A DNA stretch of 64,000 nucleotides, from NCBI GenBank assembly GCA_002721815.1, contig PBLQ01000011.1:124001-188000 (forward strand), written 5' to 3'. Positions 32,862-42,444 of the stretch are shown in pieces. A program made the position numbers and the translations under genes. Origin of the DNA: Myxococcales bacterium. GTDB taxonomy: Bacteria > Myxococcota > UBA727 > GCA-2721815. Position 1 is the first letter of the stretch, and each line of letters begins with the position of its first letter. The notes beneath the pieces are model-generated. The model saw nothing but the letters and a program-made list of their open reading frames with translations. It had not been told where the DNA came from and searched no databases.

Positions 32862-35672
32862 TCAATTACGCCAAATTAAGTACGCATAAGCCTCTAGTCC
32901 CGGTCGCGGCAACAACCCCGGCATGCGATCGGTATCTGGTCTCGGTACTGGATCCTGAATTTCCTCTTGGAGCAGGTTCCGAGCTAACAGTCGAATATTT
33001 ACCCCCTCAAAGATTTCGGGGCTGTGATAGGCCCAGTTCACCAGGGTGTAGGAAGCAATTTCGTAGTTTCGCAATTGCTCCAACTGAGACCGCCAGTTAT
33101 TTTTTCTGGGTGACCCGCTGTGTCCCGAAAACGCCACTGCGCCCCATGCCTCTAAGTTGAAATACGCCCCCCAGTTGGCGCGAAGTTGCGGTACATCCGT
33201 GATGAGTGTGCAGTCCTCAACCAGCGTATCCTCCCAGGGGTAAAGCCGACAGCTCAGTTGGTCGTCTACCTCTTGATGCCCCCAAAAAGCACGATGCCAG
33301 GAACCATTGAGAAAGAGCACGTGGCCGGCAGGAAAAGTCAAACGCGCCTCACCCTCAAGTCCAACAATGTCATACCCTTTTTGATTCGTGAGTTCTGTGA
33401 GGCCCCCGGTTACATCAATGTGCTCAATAACCTGATCAACATTGGATGCGAATGCATTGGCGAAAAAAGCGTAACGTGTATTTCGAATGTCCATGGAATA
33501 ACCAGTCCCCAGCTCTAAAGTGGTGACTTCCTCCGGGCTGAGCGTTTGATTGCCCACAAAAACACCCGCGCTCTGATCTGAAAACGCCAAAGGTGTTTGA
33601 TCGTATTTCTCCTCGAAGGTGGGCGCTCTGAACGACGACGCCGCCATGGTTTTGATGATCCAGTTGGGCAACGGTTCCCACACCAAAGCCATCCGAGGGG
33701 TAATCCCCAATGCAGATTGCAGATCGGAACCTTCTTCAAAATCCAGATCTGAAAAAGAGGTAAATCGAAAACCCAATGTGCCGGAAAAATCATTCGTGGG
33801 TCGCCATTCCTCTTGAACAAAAGCGGCCAAAGTCATTCGACAAGCCCCCAACCCCGCAGGCCCCTCAGCGCCATAAACGTCACAGATGTTATTTTGAGGC
33901 ATTTCCAACCCATCCACCGCACCCAAGGGTTGCACCGCGCCTTGTAAGTCACGGTTAAACAACAATTGAAAATTGTCTTCAGGTAATGCTGCCAAATCCC
34001 ATTCCGCACCGGCCACTATGGTATGTTGTTCGTTGGGCTTCAAAGTAAAGTGACCTTCTGTACCCCAATTGAAGGTTTGATACGACAACTGAGCAAGGAC
34101 ACCTTCGTCGAACAATTCGTCGTCGCCATCCCCGTCGCGATCAGGGGTTGAAAATCCTGGAGGCGCCAACTGTAACAAACGGTTCACACTGTGTTGCCCC
34201 CCATAAACCCGCCAGTTAAAAAAAGTATTCTCAGCCAGTTTTTGCTCAAGACCCAGCCGGGCGGACCACAGCATCCAATTCAACTGAGATCCTGGGCCTA
34301 CTGTGTCGAAGTATCCGATGTATGGACCGCGACTTTCGCCAAAAATCTGCAAGTTACCACTGATCCGAGTTTGCTCTGCTTCGCCCAGCTTCGCCTGGTA
34401 AGATGCCGTCAAGCCCCCGTGGTACCCCGTTGCATGGGTCATCATGTCATCGATGGGCCTTTCAACATTGGCCTCACTCAATGCATCTTTTTCAATGGGC
34501 AGCTTTGGCCCCGTGCTGTATTGAAAGTGGGTATTCACCGCGCCTTGCTGACTTTCGTTTGCAAATCCAGTTGATATATTGGCATTTACCGTTTCAAATG
34601 AACCCCCTTGCAGTTGTACTTCGAGGCCCTTGGTCTTTCGGGTGGTCACCTGCACCACCGCAGAAAAGGCCCCTGCACCGTGCAATGCAGACCCGGGCCC
34701 GCGAATCACCTCAACCCGCTCGATGTGACTGGCCGGAATGTTCCAATAGTTACGTCCATCGTACGGATTGGCCAAAGGCTGTCCGTCGACCAAGAGCAAA
34801 ATACGTGCATCATTTTGTAAGCCGCGTACGCTAACGAGATCGAAGCCGGTGATATGTAAAGACGTTTCTAAACCTTGGATGCTCTTAAGAATATCAATGA
34901 GGGACCGCGCCCCCATCCCCTCAATTCGGTCTCGACCCACGACGGAAACCATTGAAGGCGCTTTGTATACGTCTTGTTCATAACGGGAGGCTAAAAAGGA
35001 AACTTGTTCTGAGGCAAAAAGTGAACTTTCTGCTCTAAGTTGTTGCGACAAACCCGTTCGCCCCTCAACGATGGCCCCCGTTTGAGACATGACCTTTCGC
35101 TGACCACCGCCCCGATGATAAATGGCCTGAGCCTTCGACGGTGATGTGGGTGACAACTTTTGCGGTGTATCAGGCGCTGATGCCTCGGGAAACGCATTGG
35201 CAGGCACTGCGGGCTTAACGTTGCTGGGGGTTGGCGTCTTCGTACTTGGCAAGGGAGAACGGGAAGCTTGCGTCACTCGTAAACGGTGAGGGCTCTGGGG
35301 AGAGGCAAAAATAAGATGGGATTTTCCTTTTTTGTCCTCGAGCACAATAAAGTATTCTAAAAAGGGAGGCTTGACCGCACCGGCGGGCAATAAAATCTCC
35401 CAGAGGACCTTGTCTTTTCTTTGAGCGTGCACTTTCTCGTAGCGTTGCTCTCCCGGCCTGCGAAAACGCAGACGCATAGAGGCCGTGGCTCTCGGCTTCC
35501 GCGATTTGACCAACAACCTCACGGGCGTTTCTGACTGTGCTTGCTCGGGGGCGTCATGGCTTGCCCAACCGTCATCCGCTAATGCTGGTTCGGCCAACAA
35601 AAAAACGCCGACCGCCCCCAAGATGAGCGCATAAGGAATAAATCGCGTACTGGTGGTTTGCCTACCGAGCAA
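32862..35672 (-). CDS. TonB-dependent outer-membrane receptor
   Basis: About 936 residues from a TTG at 35672; a GTG at 35711 is an alternative. Order: signal peptide ('LLAEPALADD'), a beta-rich domain of about 90 residues ('FLEYFIVLEDKKGKSHLIF'), a Pro/Thr/Ser-rich spacer, a plug domain (about 220-345; 'LLVDGQPLANPYDG', 'IERVEVIRGPGSALHGAGAF') and a 22-strand barrel ending in Trp-Arg-Asn. The extra N-terminal domain before the plug is not the usual signalling domain and may bind a periplasmic partner. Substrate cannot be read from sequence; the local cluster holds no siderophore or B12 genes. It follows the LEA14-like gene with a short overlap. Confidence 0.9.
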   Translation of the reverse strand: MLGRQTTSTRFIPYALILGAVGVFLLAEPALADDGWASHDAPEQAQSETPVRLLVKSRKPRATASMRLRFRRPGEQRYEKVHAQRKDKVLWEILLPAGAVKPPFLEYFIVLEDKKGKSHLIFASPQSPHRLRVTQASRSPLPSTKTPTPSNVKPAVPANAFPEASAPDTPQKLSPTSPSKAQAIYHRGGGQRKVMSQTGAIVEGRTGLSQQLRAESSLFASEQVSFLASRYEQDVYKAPSMVSVVGRDRIEGMGARSLIDILKSIQGLETSLHITGFDLVSVRGLQNDARILLLVDGQPLANPYDGRNYWNIPASHIERVEVIRGPGSALHGAGAFSAVVQVTTRKTKGLEVQLQGGSFETVNANISTGFANESQQGAVNTHFQYSTGPKLPIEKDALSEANVERPIDDMMTHATGYHGGLTASYQAKLGEAEQTRISGNLQIFGESRGPYIGYFDTVGPGSQLNWMLWSARLGLEQKLAENTFFNWRVYGGQHSVNRLLQLAPPGFSTPDRDGDGDDELFDEGVLAQLSYQTFNWGTEGHFTLKPNEQHTIVAGAEWDLAALPEDNFQLLFNRDLQGAVQPLGAVDGLEMPQNNICDVYGAEGPAGLGACRMTLAAFVQEEWRPTNDFSGTLGFRFTSFSDLDFEEGSDLQSALGITPRMALVWEPLPNWIIKTMAASSFRAPTFEEKYDQTPLAFSDQSAGVFVGNQTLSPEEVTTLELGTGYSMDIRNTRYAFFANAFASNVDQVIEHIDVTGGLTELTNQKGYDIVGLEGEARLTFPAGHVLFLNGSWHRAFWGHQEVDDQLSCRLYPWEDTLVEDCTLITDVPQLRANWGAYFNLEAWGAVAFSGHSGSPRKNNWRSQLEQLRNYEIASYTLVNWAYHSPEIFEGVNIRLLARNLLQEEIQDPVPRPDTDRMPGLLPRPGLEAYAYLIWRN

Positions 35673-36546
35673 ACTCAATCGCTCCGTCGAAATTAAATTC
35701 TCGTTGCACACCCTTGATGTTCCAAAAACCCTTCACCGAATATTCCAAATGATGTCGTTTCAAAATAGAGCGGACATTCGGACCCAGGTTTTCTCTGGTC
35801 AAGGGTACTTCATCATCGAGTTGTAAATCTGAATTCGGTGGCACCTGCTCTGGGCCGCCCTGCCCCAACGCGCGCAACTCTTTACCGACCAGCGTTAAGC
35901 CCCAGTCAAAGTTATCAACCGTCATCTCAAAATTATTCTGGTTCTTCACCAGAACTTGAAAGAATGCCACACCAGACTTGCCCCCGTCCACTGTTGCGAC
36001 CTGGGGGTTCAGCAGCGTGATCTCTGGAAAAACAGGCAAACCCAATTCTCGCTCTCCACCGAAAGTAAATGTCTTACCACTGATTTTCACGTCACCTTTT
36101 ACCGATAATAAAACACGCTCCCAACCGATGACGTGCTCCAACGCCTTCGGGTCATCGGGCAACTTCAATGTGACCGGAAACCGTAACAACGTTTTTTCTT
36201 GGGGAGGAATCGCTGTGGCGCTGGCCAAATCGCCCTGAAATTTGGAACCGGAAAACTGTGCATCCAAATCCGCTTCATCTAAATGGGTACCCTCATCATC
36301 CACCACAGCGCGTCCCTCTGCGACCACCTCGATGACACCGTTGGCAGCCTGAAATGCAGCCGTGGAGGTATTGAGAACCTCTACCACCACTTCGGTTTCA
36401 AGGTTATCAAAAGAGGCTTGAATCACTTCAAAGCGACGGAGTTTCACCTCGAGGTTGTCCTGATTGGGCATGACCATGCCACCCGCGCATCCCAACGAAG
36501 TCATCAATAAAGTCATCATCCCGATCTGTCGCACATTTTTTTTCAT
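35662..36546 (-). CDS. LEA14-like (WHy domain) lipoprotein
   Basis: 294 residues from the ATG at 36546, chosen because AAGGGG lies six bases upstream; in-frame alternatives at 36552 and 36573 are weaker. A lipoprotein signal ends 'LLMTSLGC'. The rest is two related beta-sandwich repeats ('FEVIQASFDNLETEVVVEVL'; 'AFFQVLVKNQNNFEMTVDNF'), the pattern of LEA type 2 / WHy domains, which occur in many myxobacterial lipoproteins. Probably anchored in the outer membrane. Its end overlaps the TonB-dependent receptor gene by about 11 bases, so the two are co-translated; a role as receptor partner is possible. Confidence 0.82.
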   Translation of the reverse strand: MKKNVRQIGMMTLLMTSLGCAGGMVMPNQDNLEVKLRRFEVIQASFDNLETEVVVEVLNTSTAAFQAANGVIEVVAEGRAVVDDEGTHLDEADLDAQFSGSKFQGDLASATAIPPQEKTLLRFPVTLKLPDDPKALEHVIGWERVLLSVKGDVKISGKTFTFGGERELGLPVFPEITLLNPQVATVDGGKSGVAFFQVLVKNQNNFEMTVDNFDWGLTLVGKELRALGQGGPEQVPPNSDLQLDDEVPLTRENLGPNVRSILKRHHLEYSVKGFWNIKGVQREFNFDGAIEFAR

Positions 36547-36560
36547 ATCCATCCCCTTCG

Positions 36561-37187
36561 TCACTCTGAACATTCCACTTGGGCTAACTTAATGCCATTG
36601 GAATCGGTCCATCCGATGAAACCTTCATCCCCAACAAAAACCAATGTGTGACTCCACACGTCATCTCCCTGTGTCCGAGTCCACTGAATATCGTGGCCGT
36701 CTTTGAGACCTTCTAAAGTATTAATCGGTTTTTCCTCGCTGGCAAAAAACACGTGGGTTTCGGTCACTTCTTCTGTCAAGACACCAGACAGTTGCTCGAT
36801 GGTGGCCTCCACCTCAAATCGGTCCCGGTCATAAACCGGATTGCTCAACATTTTCAGAGGCGAATTCGGCGTCATGCATGCATTTTTGCAATCCATCCAA
36901 GAGGACAAAAACAGGCCCTCCTCGGTAACGTCTAAGCTTAATGTCCTGTCTTGAACCACGAAGCCATTGTTTTCGGCCTGAACCTGGTACTGCCAGACGG
37001 TGTCAGTCTCGGTGTATTTGGTGACCGTCCATGCCTCATCGGCACCATCGCTGCGAGAAAAGCACTTTCTGTCGCCGTCGGCCAATCCAAAATAGTCCGC
37101 CGCAAGTTGTAATGGTGGAACCTCTTCCTCTTGCCCGCAGGCAAAGAGAAGGCTCAAACAACAAAAACTGAGGATTGTTTTGACCAA
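36561..37187 (-). CDS. Lipoprotein of unknown function
   Basis: 208 residues from a TTG start with AGGG seven bases upstream. The lipoprotein signal is clear ('LSFCCLSLLFACGQEEE'). The mature protein is beta-rich with three or four cysteines ('CKNACMTPNSP') and no domain I recognise. It is 14 bases before the LEA14-like gene on the same strand, so it probably heads a three-gene operon with that gene and the TonB-dependent receptor. Confidence 0.7.
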   Translation of the reverse strand: MVKTILSFCCLSLLFACGQEEEVPPLQLAADYFGLADGDRKCFSRSDGADEAWTVTKYTETDTVWQYQVQAENNGFVVQDRTLSLDVTEEGLFLSSWMDCKNACMTPNSPLKMLSNPVYDRDRFEVEATIEQLSGVLTEEVTETHVFFASEEKPINTLEGLKDGHDIQWTRTQGDDVWSHTLVFVGDEGFIGWTDSNGIKLAQVECSE

Positions 37188-37208
37188 CGCAAACCCTAAA
37201 AACCAAAG

Positions 37209-37244
37209 ACGCTCCGCAATCTCTTTTTAAAGACCTCGGAGCGT
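37209..37244 (-). terminator. Probable terminator after fdxA
   Basis: ACGCTCCG (37209-37216) pairs with CGGAGCGT (37237-37244), and a small inner stem (TCTTT/AAAGA) fills much of the loop. On the minus strand it is followed by TTTGGTTTTT. It lies 26 bases after the fdxA stop. Confidence 0.6.
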
Positions 37245-37270
37245 GCTTGCGAATTTTTCACCGCGGAAGT

Positions 37271-37576
37271 TTAGAAGCCTAGTTCGGTCTTGCGATCCTC
37301 GGCGGTGGGCAATGGATCGATTTTCTGTGTGAGCAGTGGCAATTCTGCACACTTGTCTTCATTAATTTGAATCCATTTTTCCATTTCATCTGGCACTTCG
37401 GTGTCTTCATAAATGGCACTCACGGGGCATTCTGGCTCACAAGCCCCACAATCGATGCATTCGTCCGGATTGATGTAGAGCATGTCATCATCCTGGTGAA
37501 AGCAATCAACCGGACAAACCGCTACGCAATCGCTGAAACGACACCCCTGACAATTTTCGGTAACGACATAAGGCAT
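37271..37576 (-). CDS. fdxA: Seven-iron ferredoxin FdxA
   Basis: 101 residues. Cys9, Cys12, Cys17, Cys21-Pro and Cys25, followed by 'CIDCGACEPECP', give the pattern of 7Fe ferredoxins ([3Fe-4S] plus [4Fe-4S]) such as Azotobacter FdI, and the C-terminal extension after residue 65 is typical of the FdxA group. It is a low-potential electron carrier in the cytoplasm; the partner is unknown. A strong ribosome site (GAGGAG) precedes the ATG. It stands alone between terminators. Confidence 0.93.
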   Translation of the reverse strand: MPYVVTENCQGCRFSDCVAVCPVDCFHQDDDMLYINPDECIDCGACEPECPVSAIYEDTEVPDEMEKWIQINEDKCAELPLLTQKIDPLPTAEDRKTELGF

Positions 37577-37647
37577 TTACGTACTCCTCACTGACTCATA
37601 AAAACGACAGTTCAAACCTATATCAACTGTAATGAACATGCCAATAA

Positions 37648-37674
37648 AAAGGGGCATCATCAAGATACCCCTTT
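37648..37674 (-). terminator. Terminator after the beta-propeller gene
   Basis: AAAGGGG-C-ATC, five-base loop, GAT-A-CCCCTTT: a stem of about ten pairs with one internal mismatch, followed on the minus strand by TTTTTATT. Lies 44 bases beyond the stop of the beta-propeller gene and 72 bases before the fdxA start. Confidence 0.75.
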
Positions 37675-37717
37675 GAAAATTTTAGTAATTTGGGTTTTTG
37701 GGTCCCCAAACGGAGAT

Positions 37718-40072
37718 TTAATGCGTACTACCAGCCAGCTGAATCTCCGCGGAGAGGGTCAAATCCTCCAATTTATGGGCTGTAACCCCCCGGTCGCTAA
37801 TGGCATAGATGTAGTCCCCCATGAAAATGGATCGTCTCACATCCCGGTAGCGCCACCAACTTTGGTTGTCATTATTGAAGAAATCGGAATGGTCAATGCT
37901 GCCATATTTGGTGAGTTCTTGACCCGATTCAGCATTGATGAGGGCAAGCTGGCTCACATACTCGTAATAGTAGCTGCTCCAGGAATCCTCCGCCGTATCA
38001 GATTCGTCAGAAGATGTGGTTTCCCCTTCTTCAGAACCGGCAGCGTCTTCACCTTCTTCGGGCTCCGCGCCATCATCACCCACCGGCTCTTCCGTTTCAC
38101 CCTCAGATTCGCCGTCAGATCCACCATCAGAAGAGCCATCAGCGCCTCCATTCTCAGCGGCTTCTTCCCAGACATATCGGTAGGTACTCAAAGGAACCGC
38201 CAACATGCTCATGGGTCCCCAGTATTGAAACGCTTTGTGTTCATAGGTGGCTTCACTCCAAGCCCAATTCCACTCATTTTCGTTTTCCACTTCGGGCGCC
38301 AAAGAAAGGGATGACGCCAAAGAAGGGTTAGACATGTCAGAGACATCAAAAATATTGACTTGGGTGCGCCAATCCAACCCGTTTTCATCGCCACCAAAAC
38401 CAATGGTCAACAAGTTCTTGTCATCCATGGGATGAATGTAAGTGGAAACACCTTCGATTTTGAGTTCACCGATAATTTCTGGGTTGAAGGGGTCGGACAA
38501 ATCAACCGTGTAAAGCGGATCGATTTGGCGAAAGGTAACCACATAAGCCTTATCGCCTACGAAACGTGAAGACCAAATGCGTTCACCGATGCCCATGCCA
38601 GAAACGTGTCCTTTTTCGTACAAAGCATCTTTTCCGCCAAGTACATAAACGTGATTTTCCATTTCTGGTGGGTTTTCTTGCCACCAACGCAACCATGAAT
38701 TGGTGGTAGTGGCGACACGTACATCACCGTTGTATTCCGACAGCGCGAACTGACCATAGACATAGCCTGGCACTGCCCCCGAACCGGTGTATTCCGTCTG
38801 CCCTGGGGTGGAGATATCGAACCGGTGAATGTTTGTTTGTTCTTCAAAAGTATCTTGAGACCAATACCACCACCAATCGTACTCTGGCTCAGCGATGAGC
38901 ATGGTATCCTGTGACGCATACACCACTGGCCAGTTGGCCATCACGTGATCAGCATCAAAACCGAAATCTTCATCAAGTAAATCTAGGGATAAAATCGATG
39001 TCACACCACGGGTGGCCATATTGGCGCTGGCAGCAAAGTTTTGGCAGGCCTCATCGGAGAACATGTGCGTGGTGTACGAATCGCCGTTTTGCTCGTAAAT
39101 ACGTGGCAGCAATTCGTCCAATTCGATACCGTTAATAATTTCGATATTCGATGCAATGGTGTCTTGAACTGCGGCATCGAAGAGTTCATCTCGTCGTGGG
39201 TCATCATAATCCAGTTCCCAATACTCTTGGGGTAAGACGGGCCAGTAACGGATATCGTAATTAAAGTTACGCCATGCATAGCCTACCATCCAAATACTTT
39301 GGTCCACACGGCGGGCCGTTTTATAAGAACTCTCCATGAACAGCTCTTGAGCAACAGAAGGCGCGGTGCGATCAGAGATATCGATAACAGTGGCTTTGGT
39401 GAGTTGGTAATAACGATAATAGTAATACCCTTCATTCGTTTCGATGGCTTCGTCTACCACCAAATCTCGCAGTTCATCGTCAACATCCTCGCCATATACA
39501 TTCACCCTAGAAAAGACCACGATGCGATCGTCGCCCAATAGCATTTGGATGGGTTGTCCTTCAATTTCAGTGGTGGAGGCGTGGTTCAATTCACCGAATT
39601 CTGGAACACCCAAAATTTCTAAACGGTTCCCGTTAAGGACGTAGATGTGATAGCCATCTGTCTTAACAAAGTCGGCTTCGTCCACACCCTCTTCTTGGTT
39701 GTTGGTGCCAGAAAAGTCTTCTCCTTCTGTTCGAGGTTCCCCGGCAGAGCCGGTCCCGCCAGCATCGGCTTCCGCCGCTGGTGCGTCGTCTCCACCGTCC
39801 ATGCCACCGCTGCCTTCTTCTAATCCCACGTCATCATAGTAATAGTTGTCGGCATTAAGCAGACGCGCAGTCATTTCGGCTTCGATGGACGCTCGCATAT
39901 CGGTGAGCAAATCATCGCAAGTTTCGTAGTAGACCAGGGCCGAACTGGCAGAGTTGGGGGGCTGAATGTCAATATCGGTGGTGCCGTTATTGGGGTCTGA
40001 CTTGCCGTTCAACAAATCGCACCCAGCCGTTAAGACGAGGCAAAGGGGTAAAATACTTCTAAAATGATTCAC
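37718..40072 (-). CDS. Secreted beta-propeller lipoprotein
   Basis: About 784 residues from a GTG at 40072, with AAGGAG six bases upstream (an ATG at 40099 lies before that site and is rejected). Lipoprotein signal 'LCLVLTAGC'. An acidic low-complexity spacer (to ~130), then a domain with repeated blades ('EGVDEADFVKTDGYHIYVLN', 'VFSRVNVYG', 'SRFVGDKAYVVTFRQIDPLY', 'TIGFGGDENG') that fits the beta-propeller family PF09826. A second acidic insert near the end ('GSDGESEGETEEPVGDDGAE') separates the last blade. The opening VDEADFVKTDG is the family hallmark. Role unknown; calcium or polysaccharide binding would fit the acidic inserts. Confidence 0.85.
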   Translation of the reverse strand: MNHFRSILPLCLVLTAGCDLLNGKSDPNNGTTDIDIQPPNSASSALVYYETCDDLLTDMRASIEAEMTARLLNADNYYYDDVGLEEGSGGMDGGDDAPAAEADAGGTGSAGEPRTEGEDFSGTNNQEEGVDEADFVKTDGYHIYVLNGNRLEILGVPEFGELNHASTTEIEGQPIQMLLGDDRIVVFSRVNVYGEDVDDELRDLVVDEAIETNEGYYYYRYYQLTKATVIDISDRTAPSVAQELFMESSYKTARRVDQSIWMVGYAWRNFNYDIRYWPVLPQEYWELDYDDPRRDELFDAAVQDTIASNIEIINGIELDELLPRIYEQNGDSYTTHMFSDEACQNFAASANMATRGVTSILSLDLLDEDFGFDADHVMANWPVVYASQDTMLIAEPEYDWWWYWSQDTFEEQTNIHRFDISTPGQTEYTGSGAVPGYVYGQFALSEYNGDVRVATTTNSWLRWWQENPPEMENHVYVLGGKDALYEKGHVSGMGIGERIWSSRFVGDKAYVVTFRQIDPLYTVDLSDPFNPEIIGELKIEGVSTYIHPMDDKNLLTIGFGGDENGLDWRTQVNIFDVSDMSNPSLASSLSLAPEVENENEWNWAWSEATYEHKAFQYWGPMSMLAVPLSTYRYVWEEAAENGGADGSSDGGSDGESEGETEEPVGDDGAEPEEGEDAAGSEEGETTSSDESDTAEDSWSSYYYEYVSQLALINAESGQELTKYGSIDHSDFFNNDNQSWWRYRDVRRSIFMGDYIYAISDRGVTAHKLEDLTLSAEIQLAGSTH

Positions 40073-40288
40073 AGGACGCTCCTTTTTTTGGATTCGCATC
40101 AGATGAGCAAGTCACGTGCCAACCGTACCAAAGTTCGAAGACAATCCCCAGCCAGTTAATTTTTCTTTTATTTTTAATGGCATACATGCATTTCACTTCC
40201 ACCGAGCCGGCCTCAAGGGCCCTTGACCTTTGTGGGCTGAGACTCCAATTTGCGAACGAAAAGCCGCAATTGCGAGCTAGAGACAGCA

Positions 40289-40606
40289 ATGACCCGAGGT
40301 ATCTCCGTGACACTAACCAACAAACAAAAGTCTTTTTTGAGCGGCAAAGCACACCATCTCAAACCGGTGGTAATGGTGGGCCATAAAGGCCTGACCGAAT
40401 CCCTCACCAAAGAAATTGATGCCAACCTCACCGCTCACGAATTGATAAAAATCAAATTCAATGAATCCGTGGCCGATGATCGCCACTCCATCAGTGAGAC
40501 CATTGCCGCTGAAGCTGGTGCCGAAATTATCGCACTGCGCGGCCACATTCTTTCCCTGTTTCGCGCCCATCCCGAAAAACCGAAATACCAACTCCCCAAA
40601 TCATGA
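40289..40606 (+). CDS. yhbY: YhbY-type RNA-binding protein (CRM domain)
   Basis: About 105 residues with the start at 40289 (an ATG at 40250 is also open). The CRM fold is recognised from 'LTNKQKSFLSGKAHHLKPVV', then 'MVGHKGLTESLTKEIDANL' with the GxxG loop, and 'HELIKIKF'. YhbY binds pre-50S ribosomal RNA and helps assembly. The stop overlaps the next ATG by four bases (ATGA). It heads a three-gene operon with a membrane protein and prolyl iminopeptidase. Confidence 0.9.
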   Translation: MTRGISVTLTNKQKSFLSGKAHHLKPVVMVGHKGLTESLTKEIDANLTAHELIKIKFNESVADDRHSISETIAAEAGAEIIALRGHILSLFRAHPEKPKYQLPKS

Positions 40607-41469
40607 GCTCCGCCCCATCTTGGACAACCGTGAATCGAATTTGCGCGGTACTGGCTTTAATCTTCACCGCGTTGGCCGTGGTTTATCCGAAGGCATCTGT
40701 CTTTACCTTTGTTTTCTTGCTCATCACATCATTCGCCCTGCCACGCTTGTTCTCCGTCGAAAAAAAGATGTGGGCGATTTTATTTACCTGTGCATTTGTC
40801 AGTCACGTTTTTAGTTTTATTCAGTTTGTCCGTACCGAAGCTATTTTCGGCATGATCGAGCAGCACAATAAAAATGCATCCCGTTCAGCCCGATCCACTT
40901 TGCGCCATATTATTTTCGCGCAAGACATCATGCGTGAGCAAGGTTTTATTGACCCTGATAATGATGGTATTGGCTCCGCAGGGTTACTTCCAGAACTCGT
41001 CGGCATCTCTCCGCTGCCGAATGGTCAAACCATCAGCGCCCCTTTGCTACACAATAAATACAAAAACGCCCAGCCTTCCAATGAGGGGCTTGTCATCGAA
41101 GCCGAAGGCTATCTTTTTAAAGTCTGCCTGCCCACCCAACAAAACAAGTTCGTCAGTCAAAGAACCCAAGATATCGATTACGAAAAATCAGAACGTCGCT
41201 TCGTCGCCTACGCATGGCCCTCAGAAGACCGTCCCGGGGTACACAAAGCTTTTTACCTTGATGAAAGAGAACGTATCTATATCTTTGAAAATGAGTCACC
41301 CCGAGCTTATGTGGGCACGCAAAAGCAACCATCATGCGACGCCACATTAACCGGCGAAGGCGTTGATGCAATCCCACCCACAGACGGCAGTGCCTCCAAC
41401 GATGGACTCGTTTGGGAGTGGTGGCGCAACAAACAGCCTCGAACCACCCTCGTTGGAGATAAATCATGA
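40603..41469 (+). CDS. Membrane-anchored protein of unknown function, weakly DUF2950-like
   Basis: 288 residues. Two hydrophobic helices (about 10-30, 33-48) and a third (53-75) are followed by a soluble region. 'ARSTLRHIIFAQDIMREQGF' recalls the helix after the anchor of prepilin-like proteins, and 'RRFVAYAWPSEDRPGVHKAF' plus the 'IYIFENES' segment faintly resemble DUF2950. An 'IDPDNDGIGS' segment looks like a calcium loop. Coupled to yhbY and pip by four-base overlaps on both sides. Function not recognised. Confidence 0.65.
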   Translation: MSSAPSWTTVNRICAVLALIFTALAVVYPKASVFTFVFLLITSFALPRLFSVEKKMWAILFTCAFVSHVFSFIQFVRTEAIFGMIEQHNKNASRSARSTLRHIIFAQDIMREQGFIDPDNDGIGSAGLLPELVGISPLPNGQTISAPLLHNKYKNAQPSNEGLVIEAEGYLFKVCLPTQQNKFVSQRTQDIDYEKSERRFVAYAWPSEDRPGVHKAFYLDERERIYIFENESPRAYVGTQKQPSCDATLTGEGVDAIPPTDGSASNDGLVWEWWRNKQPRTTLVGDKS

Positions 41470-42443
41470 CCGCCCATTCCAGAATTTTATCAGACAACCT
41501 GCGAACCCTGTACCCGTCCGTTGAACCATTCAACACCTTTCGTTTTAAAGTGGATGACCTTCATGAGTTGTCCGTTCAACAAGTCGGCAACCCCAATGGG
41601 GAGCCCGTTATTTTTCTGCACGGCGGACCTGGGGGCGGTATCGATCCTGAATACAGTCGGTTCTTTCATCCAGAAAAATGGCACATTATTCTTTTCGACC
41701 AACGTGGCGCTGGTGAAAGCACCCCCCACGCTTGCCTTGAAAATAACACCACCTGGGATTTGGTCAGCGATATTGAAAAAATTCGTGAGCACTTGGGCAT
41801 TCAAAAATGGCATGTGTTCGGCGGTTCGTGGGGCAGCACCCTCGCCTTGGCTTACGCCTCTAAACATCCCGAATCCATTTCCAGTTTGATTTTGCGGGGC
41901 ATCTTTTTATTGCGTGAGCGCGAAATTAAATGGTTCTACCAGTTTGGTTGCAGTGAGATGTATCCCGATGCCTGGGAAAAATATTTGGCACCAATCCCTG
42001 TCGAGGAACGTGACGACCTAATGGCCGCCTACCACAAACGACTCACCTGTGGGGATGAGGCCACCGAACTCGAAGCCGCTAAAGCCTGGAGCATTTGGGA
42101 AGGCAGCAGTTCCAAACTTTTGGTGGATCAAGACTTGGTGGAGAAAACCGCTGACCCCCACTTTGCCCGCGCCTTTTCTCGCATCGAAAATCATTACTTT
42201 ATGAACAAAGGCTTTTTAGATTACGACGGCTGGCTGCTGGACCAAGTGGATGTTTTTAGAAACATCCCGGGCTTTATCGTACAAGGCCGTTACGATGTGG
42301 TTTGTCCACCACGCTCAGCCTGGGATTTACATCGGGCTTGGCCTGAAGCGAAACTCATCATATGTCCCGACAGCGGACACTCGGTGACCGAGCCGGGCAT
42401 TACTGATGCCTTGATACGCATCACCGATTCCTTGGTGGACTAA
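41466..42443 (+). CDS. pip: Prolyl iminopeptidase
   Basis: 325 residues of the alpha/beta-hydrolase fold, peptidase family S33. 'FLHGGPGGG' (oxyanion loop, ~50), 'FDQRGAGES' (~78), the nucleophile elbow 'GGSWGSTLALAYA' (~119), the acid in 'GRYDVVCP' (~277) and the His in 'DSGHSVTEPG' (~305) are all present. It releases N-terminal proline from peptides in the cytoplasm. Converges on xth with a single base between the stops. Confidence 0.93.
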   Translation: MTAHSRILSDNLRTLYPSVEPFNTFRFKVDDLHELSVQQVGNPNGEPVIFLHGGPGGGIDPEYSRFFHPEKWHIILFDQRGAGESTPHACLENNTTWDLVSDIEKIREHLGIQKWHVFGGSWGSTLALAYASKHPESISSLILRGIFLLREREIKWFYQFGCSEMYPDAWEKYLAPIPVEERDDLMAAYHKRLTCGDEATELEAAKAWSIWEGSSSKLLVDQDLVEKTADPHFARAFSRIENHYFMNKGFLDYDGWLLDQVDVFRNIPGFIVQGRYDVVCPPRSAWDLHRAWPEAKLIICPDSGHSVTEPGITDALIRITDSLVD

Positions 42444-42444
42444 A